Part shown: positions 52,293 through 61,733 of the stretch, piece after piece | Numbering within the stretch: the first letter of the stretch is position 1 | Layout: every line of letters begins with the position of its first letter | Origin: Streptomyces subrutilus | Lineage (GTDB): Bacteria; Actinomycetota; Actinomycetes; Streptomycetales; Streptomycetaceae | Assembly: GCF_008704535.1 (NCBI RefSeq) | Contig: NZ_CP023701.1 | Coordinates: 5,808,001-5,872,000, forward strand | Length of the DNA: 64,000 bases | Direction of reading: 5' to 3' | The notes under the pieces: model-generated | The model's input: only the letters and a program-made list of their open reading frames with translations | The model's database searches: none | What the model was told of the DNA's origin: nothing | Made by a program: the position numbers and the translations under genes

Positions 52293-54407
52293 ATGTCGTG
52301 GACCCGCAGGTTCCCTGCCGTGCCGGCGGCGCTCCTCGCCGCCCTCCTCTCCCTCCTGACCGTCCTCGCCGCCGCGCCCGCCGCCCGGGCGCACGAGGAG
52401 CGGCCCGTCACCCTCCCCGACGGCACCGGCTCCGTGCCCGCCTACCGGGCGGCGGAGCCCGACGTACTCGTCTGCAAGACCGACCGAGCCGCCTTCGAAC
52501 GCCGGATATCCGCCTTCCCGGACGACCTCAGACAGCGCAACCTCGCCCTCTACGAACGCTGCGAGAAGAGCGGCTACCGCCACCTCCAGGAAGCCGTCGA
52601 CGCGGTGGACCGGCCCGGCATGAACATCGCGATCCTCCCCGGCCTCTACGAGGAGGAGCCCTCCCTCCCGCAGCCGGCGGGCGAGTGCGCCGCGCTGAAG
52701 GCACCCCAGTCGTCGCTCGGCTACCAGATCCTCAGCTACGAGCAGCAGGTGCAGTGCCGCCACAACCAGAACCTCGTCGCGATCCTCGGCAAGACCGACC
52801 TCCAGATCGAAGGCACCGGCGCCTCGCGCCTGGACGTGGTCGTCGACGCCAAGTACCAGAAGCTCAACGCCATCCGCGCAGACCGGTCCAACGGCGTCTA
52901 CTTCCGCAACTTCACCGCGCAGCGCACCACCTTCAACTCGCTGTACGTCCTCGCGGGCGACGGCTTCGTCATCGACGACGTGCTGACCCGCTGGAACGAC
53001 GAGTACGGCTTCCTGACCTTCGCCAGCGACCACGGCCTCTACAAGAACTGCGAGTCGTACGGCAACGGCGACTCCGGCATCTACCCCGGCAGCGCCTCCA
53101 ACATCAACGACGGCCGCGGCTACGACGTCCCCCGCTACTCCATCGAGATCACCGGCTGCCGCAGCCACCACAACATGGTCGGCTACTCCGGCACCGCCGG
53201 CGACTCGGTGTGGGTGCACGACAACGAGTTCGATCAGAACATGGGAGGCGCCTCGATGGACAGCGCCTTCCCCGGCCACCCCGGACTCCCGCAGAACCAC
53301 GCCAAGTTCGAGCGCAACCTGATCCACGACAACAACCAGGACTACTACGGCAACGTCGCCGACGGCACCTGCGCCAAGCCGCCCGTCGAGCGCGGCTACG
53401 AACGGGGCGTCGTCTGCCCGCAGATCTCCATGCCGCCGGGCACCGGCATCATCACCGCCGGAGGCAACTGGAACCTCTACGAGGACAACTGGGTGTACGG
53501 CCACGAGCGCGCCGGCTTCTTCCTCTCGGCCGTGCCCGCCTTCATCCGGGGCGAGGAGGCGTGGTCGAAGCAGACGGACACCTCCCACCACAACCGGTAC
53601 GCCGGCAACGTCATGGGCCGCGACAAGTCCGGCGCCGCCCGCCCCAACGGCATGGACGTGTGGTGGGACGGCCAGGGCCGCGGCAACTGCTGGCAGGACG
53701 GCCCCGCCGGCTCGACCCCGGGCGCGGTGCCGCAGTGCGGCGAACGCCGCGGCGCCGTCTCCGGAGCATCGGCCCGACTTGTCGGCGAACCCGTCAAGCT
53801 CGTCCAACTCCTCGTCTGCGCCGACTACAACGTCCAGGCGCGCAAGCTCCCGGCCGGCTGCGACTGGTACGGCGCCCGCGGGCTGGAGCGGGTCGAGACC
53901 CAGCTCGCGCTGGCCGTGGCGGCCGTGCTCCTCCTCGTCGGCGGCGTCCTGTGGCGCCGCCGGCTGCGCGGCTCCCGGCTGGGCACGGCCGCCTCGCTGC
54001 TGGGCCTGGCCGGGCTGGCCCTGGACGTGGCCGGCTCCACGACGGCATGGGTGTCCACGCCCGTCCCGGCCGTCGCGCTCCTCCTGCTCGGGCTGTGGTG
54101 GGCGGGCGCGGGGCTGGCGCTGCGGCCCACCCGCCCGTGGCTGGCCCGCCTGACCCTGCTGCTGGCCGGCCTCACCCTGCTCGACGCCTTCGACAAGGCG
54201 GTCCTGATGATCCCGTGGACCCCCCTGAGCCCCGCCTGGGTACGCGCCCTCGTCGCCGTGGTCTGGGTCCTGTGGGCGGTCGTCGCCTCGGCCCGCCCCG
54301 GCACCCCGGACGGCACCCCGGCGAACGACCGCACCCCGGCCCCGGCCGCCCCCGCGCCGACCCCGGCCCACCACGCCGCCCGACCCACCTCCGGAGACGA
54401 ACGATGA
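52293..54407 (+). CDS. Secreted right-handed beta-helix protein with C-terminal membrane helices
   Basis: 704 aa from ATG. Signal peptide about 1-33. Residues 95-440 form a parallel beta-helix (NosD/pectin-lyase-like): HLQEAVDAVDRPGMNIAILPGLYEE, then repeated short coils such as NGVYFRNFTAQRTTFNSLYV, HGLYKNCESYGNGDSGIY and ITGCRSHHNMVGYSGT. About eight Cys suggest disulfides. From about residue 540 to 665 come four or five membrane helices, an unusual fusion. The C-terminal tail is Pro/Ala-rich. The stop overlaps the next start (ATGA). Beta-helix proteins bind or process surface polymers or, as NosD, help metal-site maturation; the role here is unknown. Confidence 0.75.
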   Translation: MSWTRRFPAVPAALLAALLSLLTVLAAAPAARAHEERPVTLPDGTGSVPAYRAAEPDVLVCKTDRAAFERRISAFPDDLRQRNLALYERCEKSGYRHLQEAVDAVDRPGMNIAILPGLYEEEPSLPQPAGECAALKAPQSSLGYQILSYEQQVQCRHNQNLVAILGKTDLQIEGTGASRLDVVVDAKYQKLNAIRADRSNGVYFRNFTAQRTTFNSLYVLAGDGFVIDDVLTRWNDEYGFLTFASDHGLYKNCESYGNGDSGIYPGSASNINDGRGYDVPRYSIEITGCRSHHNMVGYSGTAGDSVWVHDNEFDQNMGGASMDSAFPGHPGLPQNHAKFERNLIHDNNQDYYGNVADGTCAKPPVERGYERGVVCPQISMPPGTGIITAGGNWNLYEDNWVYGHERAGFFLSAVPAFIRGEEAWSKQTDTSHHNRYAGNVMGRDKSGAARPNGMDVWWDGQGRGNCWQDGPAGSTPGAVPQCGERRGAVSGASARLVGEPVKLVQLLVCADYNVQARKLPAGCDWYGARGLERVETQLALAVAAVLLLVGGVLWRRRLRGSRLGTAASLLGLAGLALDVAGSTTAWVSTPVPAVALLLLGLWWAGAGLALRPTRPWLARLTLLLAGLTLLDAFDKAVLMIPWTPLSPAWVRALVAVVWVLWAVVASARPGTPDGTPANDRTPAPAAPAPTPAHHAARPTSGDER

Positions 54408-55342
54408 ACGCGGACGACACGGACGGCACGGGCGGGTCGGGTGGCGCGGACGGGTCGGGCGGGGCGCCCCGGGGCCGACGTGTGCCCCGGCCCGCTCGCC
54501 GGGCCGCCCGCACCACCGCGCTGCTCGCCCTCGCCCTGCTCCTCGCGGGCGGCGCGGCAGCGGGCTGCGGCGGGCGGGCCACCACCCACCACAAGCCCGG
54601 CACCACGCACGAGCAGGCATCGGGCAGCGCGGGCACCCTGCTCACCGCCGACGACGGGGCCGGCCACCGGCTCCGCGAGGTCCCGGCCGACGACGCGCCG
54701 AAGGTCCGGCTCGCCGCCCGCCCGGACTCCGAGGACGGCTGGAACCTCCAGCTGACCGTGGAGAACTTCCGCTTCACCCCCGACAGCACCGGCGGCGCCG
54801 CCCTCCTAGGCGCCGGCCACGCCCACCTGGAGCTGGACGGCCGCAAGGTCGCCCGGCTGTACGGCCCCTGGTACCACCTGCCCGCCGCGCAGGTCCCCGA
54901 GGGCACGCACACCCTGACCGTCCGCCTCTACGCCGACGACCACACCGCCTGGGCGGTGGCCGGCAAGCCGGTCGAGGCCACGGCCCCGCTCACCGCCGCC
55001 GGGGGAGTGCCCGGCGGCGGCCACGCCCACGACGCCACCCCGTCGCCACAGCTCCCGCCGCAGCCCTCCGAACAGGCCGCCGACCGCACCGTCACCGTCA
55101 CCGTCCGGGACGGCAAGGTGAGCCCCGCCCCGGCCCGGACCGAGGTCAAGCGCGGCGAACGCGTCGCCCTCCGCGTCACCAGCGACCGCGGCGACACCCT
55201 GCACGTCCACGGCTACGACAAGGAACTCGTTCTGCCGGCAGGCCAGGAGGCCACCCTGGTCCTGACGGCCGACCGCACCGGCCTGTTCGAGGTGGAGACC
55301 CACGAGTCCGGCCTCGTGCTGACCCAACTCCTCGTCCGATGA
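54404..55342 (+). CDS. Cupredoxin-like lipoprotein
   Basis: 312 aa starting in the ATGA overlap. After a charged 37-residue head, a hydrophobic helix ends LLAGGAAAGCGG, a plausible lipobox with lipidated Cys, so it is anchored outside the membrane. The middle domain (VRLAARPDSEDGWNLQLTVE, GAGHAHLELDGRKVARLYGPWYHL) is followed by a His-rich linker (GGGHAHD) and a C-terminal cupredoxin-like beta sandwich (VTVRDGKVSPAPARTEVKRG, LHVHGYDKELVLPAG, GLFEVETHESG). The His residues in HVHGYD and THESG could bind copper, but a type 1 Cys ligand is absent. It is translationally coupled to the beta-helix gene. Confidence 0.7.
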   Translation: MNADDTDGTGGSGGADGSGGAPRGRRVPRPARRAARTTALLALALLLAGGAAAGCGGRATTHHKPGTTHEQASGSAGTLLTADDGAGHRLREVPADDAPKVRLAARPDSEDGWNLQLTVENFRFTPDSTGGAALLGAGHAHLELDGRKVARLYGPWYHLPAAQVPEGTHTLTVRLYADDHTAWAVAGKPVEATAPLTAAGGVPGGGHAHDATPSPQLPPQPSEQAADRTVTVTVRDGKVSPAPARTEVKRGERVALRVTSDRGDTLHVHGYDKELVLPAGQEATLVLTADRTGLFEVETHESGLVLTQLLVR

Positions 55343-55436
55343 CCCGCCCCGACCTCGGCCCCCACCGCGACCCGGTCACCGGCCCGGGCCACGGCCCCGC
55401 CCGGGGCGTCGGCGCGGCGCCGCTGTCGGTGGGCCC

Positions 55437-56849
55437 GTGCTGAGCGGCCCGGGTGCCGGTGCCGGTGCCGGTGCCCGTGTGGGTGCGGGTGCCGGGCCCG
55501 GCGCGTGGGGCGGTGGCGGTGGCGGTGCGGAGAGCGGTGGTGGCCAGGGCGTGGTCCTTCACCCGGCCGATCCGCTCACCGCGCTCGCGCACGGGATCGG
55601 CTCCCAGCACGATCTGCCGATCTCCCCCTTCTACGCCTTCGCGGGTGCCTTCGCCGCGCTCTTCGTCTCCTTCCTCGCGCTCGGTCTGCTCTGGTCCACC
55701 TCCCGCTTCCGCGGGGACCGCTCGGGCCTCGCCCTGCCCGCCGCGGTCCAGCGGGTGGCCGACGCGCCGGCCACCCGCACCGCCCTGCGGGGAATCGGTC
55801 TCGCCGCCGCGCTCGCCGTGCTGTCGTACCTCCTCCTCGGTCCCGACGACCCCGCCCGGAACCCCGCACCCGGCGCCGTCTACGTCCTCCTCTGGGTGGG
55901 CCTCGTGCCCGCGTCCCTCCTCTTCGGCCCCGTCTGGCGCCTCCTCAACCCGATCCGCACCCTGCACCGCCTGCTCTCCCGCGCCCTGCGCCGGAAACCC
56001 GACCGCCCCCTTCCCGCCCTGCTCGGCCAATGGCCCGCGGCCGCGGGCCTCTTCGCCTTCACCTGGCTCGAACTCGCTTCTCCCGATCCCGCGTCCACCA
56101 CCACCCTCCTCATCGCCCTCGCCACCCACACCACCGTCCAACTCACCCTCGCCGCCCGGTTCGGCGAGCGCTGGTTCGACGACGGAGACCCCTTCGAGGC
56201 CTACTCCGCCCTCCTCGCCCGGCTCTCCCCCCTCGGCCGTCGGAACGACGGCCGCCTCGTCCTGCGCAGCCCCTTCCACGGACTCGACGCGACGCCCGAG
56301 CGGCCCGGACTCGTCGCCATCGTCTGCGTCCTGCTCGGCTCCACCGCCTATGACGGCTTCTCCGACAACCCCGCGTGGATCAACGTCCTGCAGACCTCCC
56401 CCCTCGGCCGCACCCCCACGGCCACCCTCGGACTCCTCGGCTCCGTCTCCCTCGTCGCCGCCCTCTACTGCCTGTGCGCGGCGGCCACCCGGCTCGTCAG
56501 CGGCCCGCACCCCGGCCCGCTCACCGCCTTCGCGCACTCACTCGTACCGATCTCGCTCGGCTATCTGATCGCCCACTACTTCTCCCTCCTGGTAGTCGAA
56601 GGACCACGCACGGTAAGCATGGCACTGGGCACTGACAACGCCCCCGAACCCGCTCCACCCCTGGGCCCCGGCGGCCTCGCCGCCCTCCAAGTGATCGCCG
56701 TCATCACCGGGCACGTACTCGGCGTGGTCGCCGCGCACGACCGCTCCGTGCGCCTCTTCCCTCCCGCGAAGGCGGTGGCCGGTCAACTGCCGCTGCTGGC
56801 ACTGATGATCACGTACACCCTCGGGGGGCTGACCCTCCTGCTGAACTGA
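55437..56849 (+). CDS. Polytopic membrane protein of unknown family
   Basis: 470 aa from GTG at 55437, 94 nt after the cupredoxin gene. The first 40 residues are Gly/Ala-rich low complexity, so the real start may be further in, near HPADPLTALAHGIGSQHDLP. About ten membrane helices follow (FYAFAGAFAALFVSFLALGL, ..., LLALMITYTLGGLTLLLN). Conserved-looking loops include FGPVWRLLNPIRTL, FGERWFDDGDPFEAYSALLARLSPLGRR and HSLVPISLGYLIAHYFSLLV, with a His that could bind metal. I recognise no family. Same direction as the beta-helix/cupredoxin pair and likely part of one module. Confidence 0.6.
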   Translation: MLSGPGAGAGAGARVGAGAGPGAWGGGGGGAESGGGQGVVLHPADPLTALAHGIGSQHDLPISPFYAFAGAFAALFVSFLALGLLWSTSRFRGDRSGLALPAAVQRVADAPATRTALRGIGLAAALAVLSYLLLGPDDPARNPAPGAVYVLLWVGLVPASLLFGPVWRLLNPIRTLHRLLSRALRRKPDRPLPALLGQWPAAAGLFAFTWLELASPDPASTTTLLIALATHTTVQLTLAARFGERWFDDGDPFEAYSALLARLSPLGRRNDGRLVLRSPFHGLDATPERPGLVAIVCVLLGSTAYDGFSDNPAWINVLQTSPLGRTPTATLGLLGSVSLVAALYCLCAAATRLVSGPHPGPLTAFAHSLVPISLGYLIAHYFSLLVVEGPRTVSMALGTDNAPEPAPPLGPGGLAALQVIAVITGHVLGVVAAHDRSVRLFPPAKAVAGQLPLLALMITYTLGGLTLLLN

Positions 56850-56882
56850 GGCCCGCGCCGGACGGGCGGGACCCGGAGCGGC

Positions 56883-57653
56883 ATGATGGACCCCGTGCCC
56901 CCTGCCCACCCCCTGCGCCGCACCCCCGTCCAGCAGCGCAGCGCCGACCGGCTCGCCCGGATCCTCGACGCCTGCGCCGAACTGCTCGACGAGACCGGTT
57001 ACGAGAACCTCAGCACCCGCGCCGTGGCCCAGCGCGCCGGCGTGCCGATCGGGTCCGTCTACCGCTTCTTCGGCAACAAGCGGGCCCTGGCCATCGCCCT
57101 CGCCCAGCGCAACCTGGACCGCTACGCCACCGGCATCGCCCACCGCCTCGCCGGCCTGCCCGCCACACCGTGGTGGCCCGTGGTGGACGCCGTGCTGGAC
57201 GAGTACCTGGCGATGAAGCGCAGCGTCCCCGGGTTCGCCCTGGTCGACTTCGGCGTACCCGCACCGCCGGCCGAGGGGCCCGAGGCGGACCCCAACCACG
57301 CGGTGGCCGTCCGCCTCACCGAACTGCTCGGCGCGCACCTGGGCCGTACCCCCGACACCGTCCTGCACCGGGCCGTCCTGGTCGCCGTCGAGGCCACCGA
57401 CGCACTGATCCACCTGGCCTTCCGCACCGACCCGGCGGGCGACCCGGACATCGTCTCCGAAACCCGCGCGATGATGCACGCCTACCTGGCCCGCGTCCTC
57501 GACCGACCCGCACCGGACCCCGAAGCCAAAGCCGAAGCCAAAGCCGAAGCCGAAGCCGAAGCCGAAGCCGACCCCGAAGTCGAAGCCGAAGCCGACCCCG
57601 CCCCTGAACCTGAACTCGGCCCTGACCCGCCCGGCCTGACCCGCCCGGCCTGA
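56883..57653 (+). CDS. TetR-family regulator with repetitive acidic tail
   Basis: 256 aa, ATG with GGAG upstream; a GTG four codons later is possible. HTH: LSTRAVAQRAGVPIGSVYRFFGNKRALAIAL (about 40-70). The ligand domain ends near residue 205 (MMHAYLARVLDRPA). The last 45 residues are an Ala/Glu repeat (KAEAEAEAEAD) coded by repeated GCC-GAA codons (57527-57600), variable by slippage. A palindrome lies upstream of the next gene, the molybdopterin oxidoreductase, the likely target. Confidence 0.82.
   Translation: MMDPVPPAHPLRRTPVQQRSADRLARILDACAELLDETGYENLSTRAVAQRAGVPIGSVYRFFGNKRALAIALAQRNLDRYATGIAHRLAGLPATPWWPVVDAVLDEYLAMKRSVPGFALVDFGVPAPPAEGPEADPNHAVAVRLTELLGAHLGRTPDTVLHRAVLVAVEATDALIHLAFRTDPAGDPDIVSETRAMMHAYLARVLDRPAPDPEAKAEAKAEAEAEAEADPEVEAEADPAPEPELGPDPPGLTRPA
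57527..57600. repeat. Hexanucleotide (GCCGAA/GCCAAA) coding repeat
   Basis: Runs of GCC-GAA and GCC-AAA codons encode the Ala-Glu/Ala-Lys tail of the TetR protein, with two GAC-CCC breaks. Confidence 0.8.
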
Positions 57654-57932
57654 CCCGCCGGGCCTGACCCGCCCCGGCCGCCGGGCCTGACCCGCCCGCC
57701 CCGGCCGCCGACTCCGCCCTGACCGTCGAGCCCGCCCCGCCGCCGCTCCCGTCCCCGTGGCCCCACGGCCCCGTCGGCCCGCCGGGCCCCACCGGACCCG
57801 TGTGGCCCCTCCGTACGCGGCCGGTCCCCGCCGCCCCCTCCCCACCGTGCCTACCGGTCGGTATGCTCGATCGCCCGTGTGCCCCGTGCCCGCCCCGGCC
57901 GCCACCGCGGCCGGCAGCCCCCTGGAGCGCCC
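57654..57932. other. Repeat-rich spacer upstream of the molybdopterin oxidoreductase gene
   Basis: No gene. The first 70 nt continue a GGCCTGACCCGCC-type repeat begun in the last codons of the TetR gene. The rest is C-rich, and the operator palindrome and likely promoter lie at its 3' end. Confidence 0.5.
57852..57863. promoter_or_regulatory. TetR-type operator upstream of the molybdopterin oxidoreductase
   Basis: TACCG-GT-CGGTA, a 12-bp palindrome typical of TetR operators, overlaps a TATGCT -10-like element and lies 70 nt upstream of the oxidoreductase start. Confidence 0.6.
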
Positions 57933-60131
57933 ATGTCCCGCACCGCCCTGCGCATCTGCCCCCTCTGCGAGGCCACCTGCGGCCTCACCCTGACCATCGA
58001 GGGCTCGGCCGTCACCGGAGCCCGCGGAGACCGCGAGGACGTGTTCAGCCGCGGCTTCGTCTGCCCCAAGGGGGCGGCGTTCGGGGAGCTCGACGCCGAC
58101 CCCGACCGCCTGCGCACACCCCTCGTCCGTCGCGACGGCCGGCTGCGGGAGGTCGGTTGGGAAGAGGCGTACGACGCCGTCGCGGCCGCCGTGCCCGCCT
58201 TGGTCCGGGAGCACGGGCCGCAGTCGGTCGGCGTCGTCCTGGGGAACCCGAACGTCCACACCATGGCCGGGGCCCTCTATCCGCCGCTCCTGCTCAAGGC
58301 GCTCGGCACCCGCAACCTCTTCACCGCCAGCACCCTCGACCAGATGCCCAAACACGTCTCCAGCGGGCTCCTGTTCGGCGACCCCTTCGCCATCCCGGTC
58401 CCCGACCTGGACCGCACCGACTTCCTGCTGCTCCTGGGCGCCAACCCGGTCGAGTCCAACGGCTCCCTGTGCACCGCACCCGACTTCCCCGGCCGGCTCA
58501 AGGCCCTGCGCGCCCGGGGCGGGACGCTGGTCGTCGTGGACCCGCGCCGCACCCGCACGGCCCGGCTCGCGGACCGCCACCTCGCACCCCGGCCCGGGAG
58601 CGACGCCCTGCTCCTCGCGGCGCTCGCGCACACCCTCCTCGAAGAGAAGCTCACCGCGCCCGACGCGTCCGGAGAACGGACCGAGGGGATCGGGGAACTC
58701 GAGGTCGCCCTCGGGAGTTTCACTCCCGAGGCCGTGGCACCCGCCTGCGACCTCACGGCAGCCGAGATCCGCACCCTCGCCCGCGAGCTCGCCGCCGCGC
58801 CCACCGCCGCCGTCTACGGGCGCATCGGCAGCTGCACCGTCGAGTACGGGACGGTGGCCAGCTGGCTCGTCGACGTACTGAACATCCTCACGGGCAACCT
58901 CGACCGGCCCGGCGGAGCCCTCTTCCCGCTCTCCGCGACCGCCGCCGCACCCCGGCCGGCCGGGCCCGGCAAGGGGTTCGCCCTGGGCCGCTGGTCGAGC
59001 CGGGTCGGCGGCCACCCCGAGGCCAAGGGCGAACTGCCCCTGACCGCGCTCGCGGAGGAGATCGAGACTCCCGGCGAGGGGCGGATCAGGGTGCTGCTCG
59101 CCATCGCGGCCAACCCCGTCCTGTCCGCGCCCGACGGCAACCGGCTCGACCGCGCGCTGTCCGGCCTCGACTTCATGGTCTCCGTCGACCCCTACCTGAA
59201 CGAGACGTCACGCCACGCGCACGTGGTGCTGCCCCCGCCGCCACCCGCGCAGAGCGCGCACTTCGACTTCGCCTTCAACGGATTCGCCGTGCGCAACCAG
59301 GTCCGCTACTCGCCCGCGGCCGTTCCCCTGGAGGAAGGGCGCATGGACGAGTGCGAGATCCACGCGCGGCTGGTCCTCGCCGTCTCGGGCCTGCACGGAG
59401 CCCCGCCGGAGGCCGTGGACGACCGCGTCATCGCCGACACCCTCGCCCGGGCCGTCGCCGACCCCCGTTCGCCCCTCTTCGGCAGCGACCCCGCCGAGCG
59501 GGCCCGCACGCTGGCGGGGCGCGGCGGCCCCGAGCGCCGGCTCGACCTGATGCTCCGGCTCGGCCCCTACGGCCTGGGCCTCGACGACCTCCGGCGAGCC
59601 CCGCACGGCATCGACCTGGGCCCGCTGCGCCCCCGGCTCGCGGACGTACTGCGGACCCGCAGCGGCAGGATCGAGCTGCTGCCGGAGCCGATCGCGGCCG
59701 AGCTCCCCCGGCTGCGCGCGACGCTCGCCGACCGCCCCGCCGCCCTGGTGCTCGTGGGCCGCCGCCACCTGCGGTCCAACAACAGCTGGTTGCACAACGT
59801 CCCGGCCCTCACCGGAGGTTCCAACCGCTGCACGCTCCAGGTGCACCCGCGGGACGCGGACCGGCTGGGCCTCGCCGACGGCGCCCTCGCCCGGATCACC
59901 GCCGACGGCGGCAGCCTCGACGTGCCCGTCGAGGTCACCGACGCCGTCCGCACCGGGGTCGTCAGCCTCCCGCACGGATGGGGACACGACCGGGCCGGCA
60001 CCCGGCTCTCGGTCGCCGCCGCCGCCCCCGGGGTCAACGTCAACCAGCTGCTCGACGGCAGCCGACTGGACCGGCTGTCAGGTACCGCGGTGCTCAACGG
60101 ATTCCCCGTCCACCTCGCACCCCTGCCCTGA
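57933..60131 (+). CDS. Molybdopterin-dependent oxidoreductase (DMSO reductase superfamily)
   Basis: 732 aa, ATG with GGAG upstream. N-terminal 4Fe-4S ligands: Cys9, Cys12 and Cys16 (CPLCEATC) and Cys44 (FVCPKG). Mo-bis-MGD binding blocks follow (VGVVLGNPNVHT, FLLLLGANPVESNG, VVVDPRRTRTA, VYGRIGSCTVEYG, ILTGNLDRPGGALFPL) and the C-terminal cap domain (HLRSNNSWLHNVP, VHPRDADRLGLADGA, VNVNQLLD). In the segment where formate dehydrogenases and nitrate reductases place the Mo ligand, I read LDQMPKHVSSGLLFG with no Cys or Sec. The substrate is unknown. No electron-transfer subunit, twin-arginine signal or cofactor gene is adjacent, so it is a cytoplasmic single subunit. Confidence 0.85.
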   Translation: MSRTALRICPLCEATCGLTLTIEGSAVTGARGDREDVFSRGFVCPKGAAFGELDADPDRLRTPLVRRDGRLREVGWEEAYDAVAAAVPALVREHGPQSVGVVLGNPNVHTMAGALYPPLLLKALGTRNLFTASTLDQMPKHVSSGLLFGDPFAIPVPDLDRTDFLLLLGANPVESNGSLCTAPDFPGRLKALRARGGTLVVVDPRRTRTARLADRHLAPRPGSDALLLAALAHTLLEEKLTAPDASGERTEGIGELEVALGSFTPEAVAPACDLTAAEIRTLARELAAAPTAAVYGRIGSCTVEYGTVASWLVDVLNILTGNLDRPGGALFPLSATAAAPRPAGPGKGFALGRWSSRVGGHPEAKGELPLTALAEEIETPGEGRIRVLLAIAANPVLSAPDGNRLDRALSGLDFMVSVDPYLNETSRHAHVVLPPPPPAQSAHFDFAFNGFAVRNQVRYSPAAVPLEEGRMDECEIHARLVLAVSGLHGAPPEAVDDRVIADTLARAVADPRSPLFGSDPAERARTLAGRGGPERRLDLMLRLGPYGLGLDDLRRAPHGIDLGPLRPRLADVLRTRSGRIELLPEPIAAELPRLRATLADRPAALVLVGRRHLRSNNSWLHNVPALTGGSNRCTLQVHPRDADRLGLADGALARITADGGSLDVPVEVTDAVRTGVVSLPHGWGHDRAGTRLSVAAAAPGVNVNQLLDGSRLDRLSGTAVLNGFPVHLAPLP

Positions 60132-60203
60132 GCTGGGGTTTTGCTCGTATTGCTCACGCGTAGACGTCTTGTTGGCCCGAGGGTGCGCGCCTACGTTCCC
60201 ACC

Positions 60204-61709
60204 ATGCTGACCTTCCTCGGCTTCGCCATGATCGCGACCTTCCTGGTCCTGATCATGATGAAGAAAATGTCGCCCATCGCGGCGCTCGTCCTCATTCCCG
60301 CGCTGTTCTGCGTATTCGCCGGAAAGGGCGCGCACCTCGGCGACTACGTGATCGACGGCGTCGGCAAGCTCGCGCCGACCGCCGCCATGCTGATGTTCGC
60401 CATCGTCTACTTCGGCGTGATGATCGACGTCGGCCTCTTCGACCCGATCGTGCGGGGCATCCTGCGCTTCTGCAAGGCCGACCCGGTGCGGGTCGTCGTC
60501 GGCACCGCGGTCCTCGCCGCGATCGTCTCGCTCGACGGCGACGGCTCCACCACCTTCATGATCACGGTCTCGGCCATGTACCCCCTGTACAAGCGGCTCG
60601 GGCTGAGCCTGGTGGTCATGACGGGCGTCGCGGCCACGGCCAACGGCGTCATGAACACCCTTCCCTGGGGCGGCCCCACGGCCCGCGCCGCCACCGCCCT
60701 CAAGCTCGACGCCGGCGATGTGTTCGTGCCGATGATCCCGGCCCTCGCCGTGGGCCTGCTGTTCGTCTTCGTCCTCGCGTACGTCCTCGGCCTCAAGGAG
60801 CGCCGCCGGATCGGCCTGCTGGCCCTCCCGGGCGAGGAGGACACCGCGGACCGCGCCGCGGAGCACCTCGTTCCGGCCGGTGCCGGCACCGGCATCCGTA
60901 CGGGCGGCGGTCCCGGTACGGGCGGCGGTCCCGGTACGGGTACGGGTGCGGGCGCGGGCGGCGGTGACGCCGACGGCGCCGACGGTGCCGGGGAGTCCGC
61001 CGCGTCCTCCGGCGCCGCCGGGACCACCGCCCCGAAGGACGGCCCGGGCGAGTCCCCGGAAGAGGGGTTCCAGGGCCTCGACCCGCACCGCGCCACCCTG
61101 CGGCCGCACCTCTACTGGTTCAACGCCGGCCTCACCGTCGCCCTCCTCACCTCGATGATCATGGAGCTGCTGCCCATCCCGGTGCTGTTCCTGCTGGGCG
61201 CCGCCCTCGCCCTCACCGTCAACTACCCCCACATGCCAGACCAGAAGGCCCGGATCGCCGCCCACGCCGACAACGTCCTGAACGTCGCGGGCATGGTCTT
61301 CGCCGCCGCCGTCTTCACCGGCGTCCTCACCGGCACCGGCATGGTCAAGAACATGGCCGACTGGCTCGTCGGCGCCATCCCCGAGGGCATGGGCCCGCAC
61401 ATGGCCCTGGTCACCGGTCTGCTGAGCCTGCCCCTGACCTACTTCATGTCGAACGACGGCTTCTACTTCGGCGTCCTGCCCGTCCTCGCCGAGGCCGGCG
61501 CCGCCCACGGCGTCTCCCCGCTCGAAATCGCCCGCGCCTCGCTCGTCGGCCAGGCCCTGCACATGTCCAGCCCGCTGGTTCCGGCCGTGTACGTCCTCGT
61601 CGGAATGGCGAAGGTGGAGTTCGGCGACCACACCCGCTTCACCGTGAAATGGGCGGCCCTGACCTCCCTGGTCGTGCTCGCGGCGGGCATGCTTTTCGGC
61701 ATCATCTGA
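60204..61709 (+). CDS. CitMHS-family metal-citrate transporter
   Basis: 501 aa from ATG at 60204; no ribosome binding site is close, so the transcript may be leaderless. About eleven helices. Typical CitMHS blocks: KKMSPIAALVLIPALFCVFAGKG, MLMFAIVYFGVMIDVGLFDP, SLDGDGSTTFMITVSAM, and NTLPWGGPTARAA; the second half has FAAAVFTGVLTGTGMVKNMAD and SNDGFYFGVLPVL. It imports citrate complexed with divalent or ferric ions together with protons. A Gly/Ala/Thr-rich loop of about 65 residues (about 225-290) separates the halves. Alone; followed by an aldehyde dehydrogenase. Confidence 0.9.
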   Translation: MLTFLGFAMIATFLVLIMMKKMSPIAALVLIPALFCVFAGKGAHLGDYVIDGVGKLAPTAAMLMFAIVYFGVMIDVGLFDPIVRGILRFCKADPVRVVVGTAVLAAIVSLDGDGSTTFMITVSAMYPLYKRLGLSLVVMTGVAATANGVMNTLPWGGPTARAATALKLDAGDVFVPMIPALAVGLLFVFVLAYVLGLKERRRIGLLALPGEEDTADRAAEHLVPAGAGTGIRTGGGPGTGGGPGTGTGAGAGGGDADGADGAGESAASSGAAGTTAPKDGPGESPEEGFQGLDPHRATLRPHLYWFNAGLTVALLTSMIMELLPIPVLFLLGAALALTVNYPHMPDQKARIAAHADNVLNVAGMVFAAAVFTGVLTGTGMVKNMADWLVGAIPEGMGPHMALVTGLLSLPLTYFMSNDGFYFGVLPVLAEAGAAHGVSPLEIARASLVGQALHMSSPLVPAVYVLVGMAKVEFGDHTRFTVKWAALTSLVVLAAGMLFGII

Positions 61710-61733
61710 TCCCGGTCACCCCTGGCGCACCGA

